NCBI GenBank assembly: GCA_963575745.1
Contig: CAUYUJ010008069.1
Location: 477,449 to 508,238, forward strand
Source of the DNA: Prorocentrum cordatum
Lineage: Eukaryota > Sar > Dinophyceae > Prorocentrales > Prorocentraceae
Direction: 5' to 3'
Length of the DNA stretch: 30,790 nt
In this document: positions 14,976-26,500 of the stretch, in pieces
Numbering within the stretch: position 1 is the stretch's first letter
Layout: each line of letters begins with the position of its first letter
Notes under the pieces: generated by a model
Databases searched by the model: none
What the model was told of the DNA's origin: nothing
What the model saw: the letters and a program-made list of their open reading frames with translations, nothing else
Program-made: the position numbers and the translations under genes

Positions 14976-16022
14976 CCCATACCCCACCCCGCTTTCCTGA
15001 CAGCACTCCCCTTCCCCATCATCATACCACCCCCCTCCCCAGCCATGTGGGAGATGTGAGGGTGACAAACAGGATGAGGATGGGGAGGGGTAATACGAGG
15101 AGGGAACGGGGTGATTGTATCAGGATTGTCCCGATGCGACGAAGATCATGAGGGGAAGGAGGAGGAGGAGGCGGAGGAGGAATATGTGAGGATGGGCGAA
15201 AGGACGCGCGACAGGCGGGAATCGAAGGTGCTGTGGGGTGCGCTGGGGGGGGGGAGTGGTGAAGATTTGTTTATAAATGTGCACATGCACATGTCTGTCT
15301 ATGTTTCTCTACGGTGTACCACTCTCACTCTCTACTCGTGTTTGTGTTGTTTTTTCTTGATCGTTCTCTTTGCACATATATACATATATATAGATATGGG
15401 TGTGTGTATAAAAAAGGTATATGCATTCATTTACGCCGTCAACTCATTGTGCTACTCTCTTGGACTTTGCATCGCTCGGAACTCCGGAAATAGAACACAC
15501 AACCCAGGAACGTGGCTGCCCACCGAAATCGTCCCAGGATTTGGAATTGGGAACCTGGGGGCCCGGAAACTGGGCTCCTGGGAATTCAGCCGTCTACGAA
15601 ATGGGCGCCGTAGTTTCGCTTATTCGTTCACTCTTTATTAGGACCCCCTCAGTGCAAGTACTGATTAGGGAGTGTATATATATAGAGAGAGACAGAGGGA
15701 GAGAAAGAAAGTGAAGAAGAAAGAACGACATAATGAAAGAAAGGAAGAGAATGAAGAGTGTAACAAGCGCCCCTAGCTTGACAGTTCTTGGTCGGGCGGC
15801 CATGCCATGCTTATGCGAACTCAGTACGATCAATGCCCAGGTCCACAGAATGATGCTTTCGCCAGTGCTGGTGTCCGGTCTCTTCCGCTGAGAGGACCAA
15901 GAAGCAAATGGCCAACAGTCAGGTATTCCATGTATTTATGTTCGAGCATCGCTGGGTCGCTGGGCGACCGGAGTTTGGATGTGCCAGTAATTCTCAAATT
16001 GGGCTGTCTGCCTCTGTCGCAG
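14975..16022. other. Interval without an identified gene
   Basis: This stretch holds a purine-rich part (about 15030-15250), an AT-rich part with TATATA runs (about 15370-15420 and 15675-15690) and a GA-rich part (15680-15765). The 5' end of the helicase gene, including its first exon or exons, should lie here or further left, but no other helicase-like coding segment was recognised. A frame open from 15807 runs into helicase exon 1. Its first part does not look conserved and may be intron or untranslated leader. Confidence 0.5.
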
Positions 16023-16174
16023 CCTCCTCCGGCACCCCTAGAGGAGGTCGACACCCTGCCACTCGAGGGATTCAAGATGAAGGGATTCGCAAAGACTCTG
16101 GTCAAACACTGCGAGGGGAAGTTCAGCAAGCCCACCCCGATACAGGCTGTTTGCTGGCCGATAGCGATGCAGAG
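16023..16174 (+). CDS. Helicase exon 1 (Q motif)
   Basis: Encodes [17 protein letters not shown], then [17 protein letters not shown] with the Gln of the Q motif that senses adenine. The left limit is a guess: a pyrimidine-rich stretch ending in CAG at 16020-16022 looks like a splice acceptor. The right limit is set by joining to exon 2 through the 8-base direct repeat CAGAGGAC (16170-16177 and 16470-16477). A GA-AG intron of exactly 300 bases (16175-16474) restores the reading [13 protein letters not shown]. Confidence 0.75.
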
Positions 16175-19100
16175 GACGCGGACGTGCCTCACTTTTCCAC
16201 CTGGGGAACATCCCATCGATACCATTCTAACCTCCCGTCGCATCCCTCCCCTCTTCCCCTCTCATTCCTATCATCCCTTGCTCTCTTAGTGTTGTCATCC
16301 CGCCTCTCATGCCCCCACTTTGCCACTCGTTCTCTTTTCTCTCTCAGTCCTCCGTCCTGTCTTCCCTGTCCTCCGTCATGCCTTCCCTCCGTCCTGCATG
16401 CCTTACATCCACACTGATTTCTTTTCTTCGCCTTTCGTTGTGCGACATTGACATCGCAAAGACGGCCAACAGAGGACAGACTTGTGCGGCGTCGCAAAGA
16501 CAGGCAGTGGCAAGACATTGGCTTTCGTTGTGCCGTACCTCTCCATGTCCAGGAGGGGTGTCCTAGAGGTCTACGAGCAGCCCTGTGCCACGCCACGGTT
16601 TGTGGCCATGGGCCCCACGCGGGAACTCGTGATGCAAATAGCGCAGGTTTGTAAGGATCTTTCCGCTGCCATGGCGGACGAAGTCAGTTTTCCAGTGCAG
16701 TGCATCTACGGAGGCGTCCCCAAGCGGGACCAGCGTCAGGCCTTGGAGCAGGAGGGCGTAGACTTGTTGGTCGCCACACCTGGGCGGCTCCAGGACCTTG
16801 TTGAGGAGTCCTCCATAGACCTCGGCTATGTGCAATATCTAGTCCTCGACGAGGCGGACAAGATGCTGGATCTGGGCTTCATCGACGTCGTGAAGTCGCT
16901 TATTAGCAAGATGCCTAAAGCCGGGGAGAGGCAGACTGTCATGTTCAGTGCGACGTGGCCTCCGAACGTGCATTGTTTGTCCGAACAGTTTTTGGACAAG
17001 CCCGTGCACGTGATAGTAGGCTCTGGCGATGAAGGCCTTGCCGCCAACAAGGCAATCCGCCAGGAGGTGGAAGTAGTTCAGCACGACAAGGAGAAGCAAA
17101 CTAGATTGCTTCACCATTTGAAGAAGCACTATGCCCCCGACAAAAAAGTCATTATTCAGTTGTGCTGCCGCACATATCCGCAACTGTGCTTTCGGAAGCA
17201 CCGTAGCAAAGTTGTGGCCTGGCATGGCCGTAGTGTTTCATAGTTGTTGCCATGCGTGCTTTTGGAGGTGCTCCTTGGGAGCTCCCTCGGAGGGTCCTCT
17301 CGGGCGCTCTGTGGCCATGTGGGAGTTCTGGGGCTGTCTTGGGCGTCTTTGGGCCATCTGGGGAGCTCTTGAGCTGGGTGGCGGCCTTGGGAGGGTCAGG
17401 AGGCGGCCCCGCGCCATGGGCCAGTCGGGGGGCGTCTCGGAGCAGTTTGGGGGCCGCCTCGGGGCTTGTCTTGGGACCTTGGGAGGTGGCCCAGCGTGCC
17501 TCGAGGCCGCCACGGGCCATGCGGCCTCTTACTCGGAAGACGTCGCATGAGCAGCCGCTTTTTCAGGCGGAGAGCACACGAGAACGCGGTCGAACTGGTG
17601 CCCAAAATCCGTAGCGTGGGCCTGGGCCCGGAAGAGGAGGATGCAGCCGCCGAGGCCAGCGGGCACTCGCGGGACCAGGGCCCCGCCCTCCCTCCCGCTG
17701 GTGCAGCGGGCGCGCGCCTCGGCCCCAGGCGGCGCCGTTGGCCAGGCTGCCCCGCCGTGCGGAGGTGGTGCTGGCAGGAAAACTTGGCCTTGGCCCGTCC
17801 TCTCGCAGGGAGGGGTGTACTCTACCGTTGGGGCCCGACGGGCCCGACGCACGTCTGCCGCTGCAGAGCGCAGGGGTGGCGGATCTTTGGATTGTACAAA
17901 AAGGAGTGCGCCTGGCTCGAGACCTTCCTTTACGAGAAGGGCTACACGAAGGTGGCCCAGCTCGGATCGAAGCATTGCGGAGGCGATTGTTTGGAGGGGG
18001 CAAGCTATGCTTTGGGACCGCTCTAGTCACCGATATCTTAAGTTTGAGGTTCTTGGTGTCGGTCTGACGCCTCCGCCTCGCACCTTTCTCATTCCTACCT
18101 CCTCCCTGTCCCCTCCCTTACCTTATTCCCACGCTCACTCAGACTCAGACCACTCATACTCAGACTCACTCATACGACAGACTCGCGCATACTCAGACTC
18201 ACTCGCACTCGGACCATCCACACTTAGACTCGCTTGCACGCAGACTCACTCAGACTCCAGACTCACTCATACTCCAGCTAGCTCAAACTCAGTCACACTT
18301 ATACGGGGACTATTCATGTGCAGACTCAACTACACTCAGGGTCACTCACGCTCAGACTCAATCATATTGAGACCCACCCATACTCAGACTCACTCACACC
18401 CAGATTCACCAATACTCTGATTCAGTTATACTCAGACTACGTCGCACCCACGAGGCATGACATCTGGGCCACCCAAGGGAGCTTCGATCAAATGTGTTCC
18501 CTGGCCCGTTCGCGCCCAGATTTTGGGGATGTCTCAGGCGAAACGCCCGTTGTGGGAAGTAGATGTGTGTCTTCCCAGAGCCCCATGATCGCCGCGGTGT
18601 TCCACGGGCCCGTTCGCGCCGAGATTGTGGGGATGTCTAAGCGCCAGCTTTAGGAAGTAGACGCGTGTCTTCTCAGATTCCCATGGTCGCCACGGTGTAG
18701 CAGGCATGGCATGGGGACCACCCACAGGAGTGTCGACCAGGGTATTCTGCGTACCCACTGTTCTCAGAGCCCCATGGTCGCCGCGATGTAGCAGACGTTG
18801 CGTTTTAGCCACCCAGCGGGATGTTGACCAGGGGTGTCCCACGGGCCCGTTCACGCCCAGATTGTGGGGATGTCTCCAACGAAACGCTTGTCTTCGCCCA
18901 GGATACGGGTCTGATCCCAGAGCCCCAGGGCCATCGCGATGTAGCATGCAATGCGTTCAGGCCACCCAATGGACAGACAGCAGGGGGTATGACACGGGCC
19001 GTCGCACCCAGACAGTGTGGGACTCGCCGTCGCTCAACTTGCAGGATGCCCTCACGCATGTCCAGACGTAGCAATACTCCGGCCCATTCATATGCTAGCC

Positions 19101-20516
19101 AACCATTACCCAGGCGTGCTTATATTCAGCCGTGCATGTTCAGTCTCCTCACACCCAGGCCCATTGACACCCAGATGCTCATACGCAGGATTGCCCAGAC
19201 TCAGCCGTTCGTATTGGCACTCGCTCGCATTCAGAGTCAGTTCTTACACTGCGACTCTCATAATGTAACGCGTAACAGATGACGCACATATCGGGATCTC
19301 CGCGTCAAGCGAGTTCAGGTCCGAAACCAATAATGCTCGCTCCCCCAAAGTGTCGGTCCAAACATGTTCGGTCTCGGCCACAAGGTGGGTCAGTTATCAG
19401 GGGACTTGACCCAGGAGAAGCGCACGAAGACGATCGAGGAAGCCGACAGGGGGCAAACGCAGTGGAGGGGACAGGTGACGGAGAGGACAGGAAGGGAGGG
19501 AGGAAAGGAGAGTGGAGTGGCAGTGAGGGGAGCTCCGAGGATTTCAAAGCCACAAGGGTCACGCCATTGATCGCCACGGACGTGGCCAGCCGCGGTCTGG
19601 ACATCAACGACGTCGAGCTGGTGTTAAACTACACCTTCCCGCTCACGATCGAGGACTACGTCCACAGGATCGGCAGGACTGGGCGCGCGGGCAAGAAGGG
19701 CCTGGCGGTCCGCGTGGTGGCCTAAGATGTGCTTGCCCCGTCCCCTCTCCCCTCCGCCGCCCCTCTCCCTCCCTCTTCTATGTGTACTCCGTATGAATAT
19801 TTTTCCTCTGCCCCCAAATCGGCTGGGGAGCAGCCCGCCCCCTGCGCGTATGGTTCTCACGCATAGGATGTCCTTGGTTGATATTTCCTATTGTGTTTAA
19901 TCGGGGCTTGTTCGTTATCTCGAAACGGTGTTGCCGTTGCAGCGTTGGCCTCATGTCAGGTTCGTTGTTTCGCCCCTGCCGTTCAGAAGGGCGCTCTCAC
20001 CCCGGCACGATCCACTTTTCCGAATCCGACTTCTTCTTCTTCATCGGTGTCACACCCCTCTTTTTCTCCTCCTCTGTCCTCCCCTGGTCCTCCTGCTCAT
20101 CCCGCTTCCACTCCAGTTCCCGCTGCTTTTGCTCGTCCTCGTGCCCCTCCTCCTTCCTCATCCTCCTTGCTCCTGCCCATCCTCCTTCTCATGCTCCACG
20201 TCCTCCTCCTCTCTGCTATGTACGCAGCTCCCCTTGTTCCGATTACGTATAACACGATGGTTTGTTGGTGGGAGTTTCAGGTTCGCTATGACACGCGTCC
20301 GCGGATAGAGACAGAAACAGCACAATAAGGAGGGAAAGGTGCACGAGTGGAAGGGGTAGTACGTCAGACCTGTCTCCGCCCCCTCCCTCCCTGCCTCGAC
20401 TGCGCCCATGGCGGCGGCGTGCGCACGCGCGTGTCTGTCTGTATGTCTGTCCGTCTGTCTGTCATGTCTGTCTGTCTGTCTGTCTGCCTGCCTACCTGTC
20501 TGGCAGTCTGTCTGGC

Positions 20517-20563
<47 letters not shown>

Positions 20564-23500
20564 GTGTGGGGGTGCGTTCGTGCGAGCGCCTTGTTTAGCC
20601 CGGCCCCTAGGTCTGCTTCTTCTGTCCAGACTCCAAGGGCGCGCAGGACGAAAAGGCCCATGCGGGGGACCTCGTCAAGATCATCAAGGACCTCTTCCTG
20701 CTCCTACTCCTTGTAGCCCAAGGGTGGGAGACACTGAGATCCTATCGTGGCTCCGTTGTTTCGGTGGGCGGGCAGGGTCGCGCAACATGCACAAGCAGTG
20801 TCACCAGGCTAAGCGGGGGGAGAGGCAAGGGAGGGGGGAGGGGGAGAGGAGGAGAAGACGAGGACGAGCATGAGGACGATATAGAGAAGCATAAAGATTA
20901 CGGTGAACACAACGGTACGTCTGATGATGATCTGCGCGTGCACCTTCATGATGAGTAGCAGCCGTTGAGCGCCAGGTGTATCCTCTGTAGTTCTCTTTTG
21001 GGTTCAAGAAGTGTTTGCCCATCGGTTGATGGGGGTTCTGGAGGTTTTGGCAATCCGAGAGAACGTTCGCGAGGCCGCTCGATTCGCGGGGAATTGGTTT
21101 CTGCTCTCTCATCTGCAGCCGAGTCTGCAGTGCCCGCTGATCCCAGCCTGCCCACCGTGCCCCGACTGTGTGTGCAACATCTCTCTGTCGTACGTGGTGC
21201 CTCTCGGACCTGCGGAGAAGGTCGCAGGAGTGGCCAGCCAGGACTGTTCAGAGGGAGTTCGCTTGGACCTGCAATTTTTCATCTTCCTGATAGTGTTGCA
21301 GCTCTTCATCTCAGGGGGTTTGGGCTACGTGGTCGGACGCGTGCGAGGGCCGAATCAGACACAGCAGGCGGAGTTGGCTAAGGCCGCGAGGGCACAGCTG
21401 GACTTCCTTAGGAAGTGTTGGCACGTGCTGGAGATTTATGTTCTAATGAGATATGATATTCCAGGGGCTGAGTTGTGGCATGAATTCCTCGTTACGGCAG
21501 CGTCTACTTTCATCCTTGGCCTTTACGCGGTGTACACCGCGGGTGCGGATCACTACGACATCGAGTTGACGGCCTCCAACCAGGACCTGTTCGGAGTGAA
21601 GTGGATCGGTCAGCAGGGGTCCCACGCGCATGGAGTGCGAGCAGATTGTGTCAACCGTTTCCGTGCGGTGCCTGATCTGCAGGAACTCCAGCAGCTGTTC
21701 CGTGACGGAGCGCTTCTTGTCGGAACGCTACCTGTCGGCGCGGCAATGCCAGTGCCCGTCGCCAACCTGGCGCAGCGGCGGCGGGGCCCCAACGCCGTGG
21801 CAGCGGGAGTTGGCCGCGCGCCCGCTCCCGCGGTGCCCGCCGCGGCAGGGGGTGCCCTTTTCCGCCGCCGCGGCCGCGCCTGGAGCCGTCGCTGTAGCCC
21901 CCGCAGCGCCGCCCAGCAGCCTCTGGGTGGCGGCGGAGGAGGTCGGCGACTTCAGGACGGGTGACGAGATCCGCGAGTTGCCCGACGATGCTCTCATCAG
22001 CGGCCCGAGGGCCACCATCAACACTCCGCAGGTGCAGCTTTTCGTGCGCCAGGTCCTCCGCAGCGAGCTGGAGGCTTTCAAGAATGAGGACCTCAAAGGT
22101 GCTCCCCGTGCGGTTCGACTCAACGGGCATGAGACGGCGGGCCTTCGCAGACGCGGTGGAGATCATGACGGGTGACGAACCCGAAGGCGGCATCGGTCTC
22201 AACGGCCCGCGTGCGACGTCGTGGCTGCTCCAGTCGATGGGGGGCGAGGGCATGCCGCCGATCGTCAGGCATGAGCAGTGGCCTCGGACGGCTGGAGTCG
22301 CTGCAGGTGGTCGTTCATTGTATGAGCACGAGGTGCTCTGCAGAGTCATCGACAGCATGAGCACGGCTGATCAGTTGAATGCTCCGGCCTTGCAGGCCAT
22401 GGAGATGATCGCGAGAGGGCTCCAGCTCATCGACGAGGCGCGTGGGATTTCTCCAGGGTCGCCAGACTACTCAGCCGCCGACCATTACATGGGCTGGAAC
22501 TCGCGCCGCCACGGGGCCACGGTCGCACCCGCGCCGTCCGAGCACGCCGCCACGCGCATGAAGAACGAGACCACGGTCGCCAAGGAGCTCCGGAAGGCCC
22601 GAGAGGAGGCCAAGTTGGGGCGCGGAGGCGGTCGCGGAGGCGGCCGCGGCGTGGGCGACAAGGGCGGCGGCGGCGGCGGTCAGCAGGGGCAGAGGCGAGC
22701 CTGCCCCCCCGGCGCGGGAGATTCGGCCCAGCCCGCGCTGGCCTACATTCGGGCCTTCAGAAAAAGCCGCGCGCGGAGATGTCAGCCCGACTCGCGCGCG
22801 GGATCTCTCAGGGCGCCCCCCTGGTCGATCTGTGGGTTGCCGACGATTTTGACGTGGGCCAGTTTGGGGTGTCGCTTGTCGCGGTGAACGTCAGAGGGAG
22901 CTGTTTCCTCTTCCCGCTCTCGATCCACTCGAGCGGGCGCGGCCAGGTTCCTCGCGCCCAGTCAAGCGGCGTCGAGCGAGACGACGTGCAGAGGTGGAGA
23001 CTGCCAATGAGGTCATCACTAGCATGAACGAGATGTTTCCCGGTCGTTTTTCGGCGGCGGCGCCGCCAACCTCTGCTCGGCGCGCTGCCCAGTCTGCGGT
23101 GCTTGGGCAGGTCAAACGCGCCGCCCCCTCTCCCGCTGCGCCCGCCGCGTCGGGGCCGATCGCGAGCTCCTGGATTCCTGCTTCTCGCATGCGCCAGGCG
23201 AGGAGGCTAGGTGCGCGGTTCGGCCCAATGCCCAGGGCTCGGCGTCTACGCCAGAGGTAGGTTCCCAGAGCTCTGATGTTCTCGATCTTCTCGACGATGT
23301 CAACGCTAACTTAGTCAAGGGTTTCGAGCAGAATTGATTTTGTGATCCTGATGAATACGATTGTCCGCCCCTGCACGGGTATCAAACGAACTAACAATCC
23401 CAAGCTCTACCACCAGTTCGCCCAGGACCTTTGGGGGCGAGGGGTGTCGGAGTTCACGGCGACCCCGAGGGATATCGTGACCCCCTTTTTCGTCACAAAG

Positions 23501-26500
23501 AAAAAAGGCAAACTTCGTCTGGCCCGGGGCTGTCGACTCGCAAATCTTCGGTTTCGGGGGCCGCCATCGAAGCAGATGGGGTCGTCTGCTGCCTGGTCTA
23601 GGTCGAGAATGCAGCCTGCGCCTGGTCACGGAGCCGCTCGTCAGGACAGCGCAGGTGGCGCGCTCCCGAATCGCATGTGCGTGGCCACCGGTGATGCCAA
23701 GGGTTATTTCCATTCGCTGGGCAATTTGCCAGCGTTGAGGGACTTTTTGTTGCCTGCCGCCCGTGCCCGAGCATCTCTCACGCGAGTGCGGCGCTTGTGA
23801 CCGTGCTATTTTTTTTTGTTTTTTTTGGGGGGGGGTCTTGGGTCCGATCGAGCGCGGCCGCGTCAGACTGCGGCGCCGACGGAGTGGGCTCGGGCTTCTT
23901 GGATGGCCAAGGATATCTTCGAGCATCAGATTCGTAGGGCTCTCAACGTCGAACGTCCGATGTTTGTGCGCGACAGCGACCCCCCCCCCCCCCCCCCTCA
24001 TCTCCAACGAGCATGTCGCTTCCCCCCCCCCCCCCCTGCCGCGACAACCTTGACGCGATCGGCGTCGACGCGGTTTTAGTCCAGGAGGCGAAGGAGGGAG
24101 TGCGCGAGCGTTTGAGGAAGGCGGAGTTCATGGAGCACCAGGAGGCGGACGCCGATACGATGGTGGAGAGTTTGGGGAGACGCATCGATGGGGGCCGCGG
24201 CGTCATTGAGCATCGCCCGGACAAGAGGGGAAAAAGGCTACGACAAACGTGTCCATGGTTTTCGAAGCGCCCGAGGGCGTCGGGGGAACAGGTTCAGAAG
24301 CTTCTGGGACACATCGTGGACTGCTTTCCTTTTCGAAGAGAGCTTCTCGGAGTGCTTCGGGCCATGTGCGATTTCGCCGCAGCTCTGGGGCCGAAGAAAG
24401 CCAGACTCTGGCCATCCGCCGCGCGAGAGGCGAGGTGGTGCGCAGCCCTGTCGGCGGTGTCTTCCGCTTTTCTGAAGAGACCCGCGCGCTCAACGGTCGC
24501 GGCCTCCGACGCCTGCAAGACGGGCATCGCAGTTTGCACTGCCGAGTGGAAGCCCGAGGACGTCGAGACTTCCTACGGGGTTCGCGACAATTGGAAATAT
24601 CAAAGGGAACCTGATCCACGGGGAGAACCTGAAGACAATCTTGAATTTCCAGAATTGCCTCGTCACTTATTGAATAAGGAGTCTTGGGAACATATAACAT
24701 GCTAGCCGCAAAAATGTGTTACATTTTTTTGCGGCTAGAATGTGGTGCCCAGAGGACATTGGGGTTCTTGAGGCTCGAGGAGTCGTCACTTCCGCCAGGT
24801 GCAAGCTCATGGCCGTCCGGAACCAGGGGGGCAATCTGAGTGCGACGTTGGCCTTAGCAAAGGACCGCATCACGAATCTTGGGACCCTGGTATGCTGTCG
24901 GAAGCTCGCGTGTCTGGCAGTGGCGAGTGACTCCAGCTTCTGGCACCGCTGGGTTCCTTCCGAGTTCTACACAGCCGGTGTGGGCTCTAGACTGTGGGAA
25001 CCGAATCCACGTCTCTTCCATGACCTCTACGCCGACGAATGCCTCGATCGTCGACCTCGTCAGGTCTCAAGGCTAAAAAGCGACCGGCAGCGGCCGCGAC
25101 GGCATCGCTGATTGGAGTGGTGGGAGCTTCGGACCAGACGCCAGCAGAGAGGGTCGAGGCACGCCTTCGTCGCAGGACAGATTATGTGACCACCAACCCG
25201 GAGGCGCTGCAGCAGGGAGCCAGCCTCCTAGAGGCGAACTCTCTGAACCAGGCGACGGTGCAGGATTGCGCGCGCAGGTGCCAGGACATCGTGAGATTCG
25301 CAGAGGTAAAGGGCCTGAAGTTCGACGCGGCCCACCGCGCCGACGCACTGCCCACTGCCTGCGTCGGCGCAGGGTGCGACGGGGGCGTGGGCCGCAGCGA
25401 GGCGCAGAAGGCCTTCGCCAGCTTCCGTTTTGTTTTGTTTTTTTCTTTCGGCGCCGAGTTTTCCAGCGGCCAGGCAACGCTACCCCGACCCCTACCTGCG
25501 TTGCGGGGCTGGACAAAGCTCGAGCCTGGAGTCGCCCTGTCGCCGATCTCCTGGAGCCTGGCGGCGGCGATGGCCTTGCGGGTGCTGCGCGAAAGTGGAC
25601 TAGGCGCCGCGCCGCGGAAAGTTCCCGCGTTCTTCGGGCCCCGCAGGCCCCGCGAGGCAGGCAGGGGGCGACCTGGCGGTGCTAGGGGGGCCCTCGCCCC
25701 ACTGCGCCCTGAACCTCCGCCCGTCCGAGCGCCAGGAGACCTCGAAGGTGGGGCTCATGGGCGAGCCCATCCCCCTCGACAGCCCAGGCGCGATGCGGCT
25801 TGGCCAGGCCCTAAGTTGTCTCAAGACGGGCGATCCAACCGCGCCGCTCCTGAAGGTCTCCGCGCACGGCGGCGCGGTTGTTCAAGAAGGCCCAGGTCGA
25901 CATGAAGCTGCGGGGCCGCCTCTGCGCGATGCGCCAGTTGCGCCGTGGGGGGCCGAGCCGCGACAGGCTCCGCAATTACAGGGCCTCGCTCGACGTCGCG
26001 CGCAGAAGCAGGTTGCCCCCTTCAGTCCAAAATCGTCCGCCGTTGCGAGGCCCGCGCCAAGTTGAAGCAGGAGGAGAATCGCATGACCACTGAGCAGCAG
26101 CGGGGGCGCAGCTTCGCGATCAAGACGCTGTGCGACGAGGTCCAGAGCTCTCTAGACCAGCGTCGCCTTCGCACGACGTCCATGGGGTTCGCGCGATCGA
26201 GCTCTTCGGCGGCGCCGCCGCGCTCAGCAGGTCTCTCAGCAACGCAGGTCTCGTCGGAGAGCTGGGACATCAAGAGCGGGGCCGACAACGATCTCGCGGG
26301 CCCCGCGATTGTCCGGAAGCTTGAGGCGCGCCTGGGGTGCGCGCCAGCCAATCATCGCCACGCTGTGGGTGGGTCTATTGTGTCAGTCTTGGTCAAGAGC
26401 ACGTAAGCACGACGGCCTGGGCCCCCCGCCAGTGCGCGATGATGATCATTATGTCATGGGTTTGCCTAACCTTTCAAAGCCAGACCAGGTGCAGGTCGAG

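Noticed and set aside
17466-17870. Long open frame before helicase exon 3
   Set aside because: Only the end (from 17874) matches helicases; the rest is GC-rich intron without protein-like features.
20432-20563. Regular repeat that might suggest a CRISPR array
   Set aside because: It is an uninterrupted TCTG tetranucleotide run without spacers.
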